Shown here in pieces: positions 5,096-5,500 of a DNA stretch of 5,500 nt. The DNA lies in assembly GCA_041655055.1 (NCBI GenBank), contig JBBAGE010000141.1, positions 1-5,500 of the forward strand, read 5' to 3'. Positions within the stretch are counted from its first letter, which is position 1, and each line of letters begins with the position of its first letter. The notes under the pieces were generated by a model, which made no database searches, was not told the origin of the DNA, and worked only from the letters and a program-made list of their open reading frames with translations. A program made the position numbers and the translations under genes. This DNA is from JBBAGE01 sp041655055 (lineage in GTDB: Bacteria > Pseudomonadota > Alphaproteobacteria > Rhodobacterales > Rhodobacteraceae).

Positions 5096-5500
5096 ATGGG
5101 ATTTACGATTGAACAGATTGCCCGCGCATTGGGGGCCGAGGCCGTGGGCGCGCAGGACATCGAAATCCAGGCTGCGGCCGAGCCTGCGGATGCGGGGCCG
5201 GATGATCTGGCACTGGCGATGGACCCGAAATATGCGGCCGGAATTGCGCAAGGCGCAGCGCGGGCCGCGCTGCTTTGGCCGGGGGCCGATTGGCAGGGGC
5301 TTGGCCTTGCGGCCGCGATCTTTGTGCCGCGCGCGCGCAGCGCCATGGCGGGGCTGACGCGGCTGCTTGATGCGGGCCCCGACATCGCGCCGGGGGTGCA
5401 TCCATCGGCGATCGTCGCGCCCGACGCGCAGATCGGCGCGGATGCGGCCATCGGCCCCTTTGTCGTGATCGGCGCAGGTGCCAGCATCGGGCCACGCGCG
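5096..5500 (+). CDS. lpxD: LpxD, UDP-3-O-acylglucosamine N-acyltransferase, N-terminal part (partial)
   Basis: The reading frame runs open from the ATG at 5096 to the window end, giving 135 residues of a protein usually about 340-360 long. LpxD transfers a 3-hydroxyacyl chain from acyl-ACP to the 2-amino group of UDP-3-O-acylglucosamine, the third step of lipid A synthesis, in the cytoplasm. The N-terminal uridine-binding domain is seen at about 1-98 ('FTIEQIARALGAE' at the start, then 'LALAMDPKYAAGI' matching the family's 'F..NPKY' region). From residue about 99 the hexapeptide repeats of the left-handed beta-helix begin: 'PGVHPSAIVAPDAQIGADAA', then 'IGPFVVIGAGASIGP'. The catalytic His and the C-terminal helices are beyond the window. 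The domain order distinguishes it from LpxA. The usual lpxD neighbours (bamA, fabZ, lpxA) are not on the visible side; an L,D-transpeptidase gene precedes it instead. Confidence 0.92.
   Translation, partial: MGFTIEQIARALGAEAVGAQDIEIQAAAEPADAGPDDLALAMDPKYAAGIAQGAARAALLWPGADWQGLGLAAAIFVPRARSAMAGLTRLLDAGPDIAPGVHPSAIVAPDAQIGADAAIGPFVVIGAGASIGPRA

Noticed and set aside
4777..5487. Open minus-strand frame of 236 codons over the transpeptidase end and lpxD
   Set aside because: It is antisense to two real genes, and the Ala/Pro/Ser-rich translation is a codon-bias artefact.

Overview
This is a GC-rich chromosomal window that reads as an ordinary alphaproteobacterium, most likely Rhodobacterales/Rhodobacteraceae. 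That placement is an inference from base composition, from the style of the proteins (for example a short standalone TfoX-C protein, and a twin-arginine YcbK/MepK-type peptidase next to a YcbB-type L,D-transpeptidase) and from gene content. No sequence search could be run. I see no tRNA, rRNA, CRISPR array, insertion sequence, phage gene or other mobile element.

Layout. Positions 1-177 hold the 3' end of a TrkA/KtrA-type potassium-uptake regulatory subunit. Five bases later comes the complete channel subunit of the KtrB/TrkH family (183-1520), so the two form a K+ uptake operon. A 98-bp gap with a hairpin precedes ndk, nucleoside diphosphate kinase (1619-2041). ndk ends at a strong intrinsic terminator (2064-2087). 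This hairpin lies inside the last codons of the convergent gene, a TfoX C-terminal-domain protein (2057-2425, minus). Upstream of that on the minus strand is a twin-arginine-signal, zinc-dependent M15-type peptidase of the YcbK/MepK (DUF882) family (2559-3128). A 310-bp divergent intergenic region (3129-3438) separates it from a YcbB/LdtD-type L,D-transpeptidase (3439-5058, plus). This is followed 37 bp later by the 5' part of lpxD (5096 to the window end), which encodes the lipid A biosynthesis N-acyltransferase.

How the genes fit together. The right half is an envelope-biogenesis neighbourhood. The L,D-transpeptidase makes 3-3 peptidoglycan cross-links, the MepK-like peptidase is of the family known to cleave such links, and LpxD acts in lipid A synthesis. 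The divergent maker/cutter pair is the most interesting biological arrangement here. It echoes the ycbB-ycbK adjacency of E. coli and is not a new system. The left half is K+ homeostasis and nucleotide housekeeping. I found no convincing evidence of a previously undescribed system. The findings are modest: an unusual residue in the K+ filter, a terminator embedded in a coding region, inverted repeats in the divergent promoter region, and the unusual setting of lpxD.
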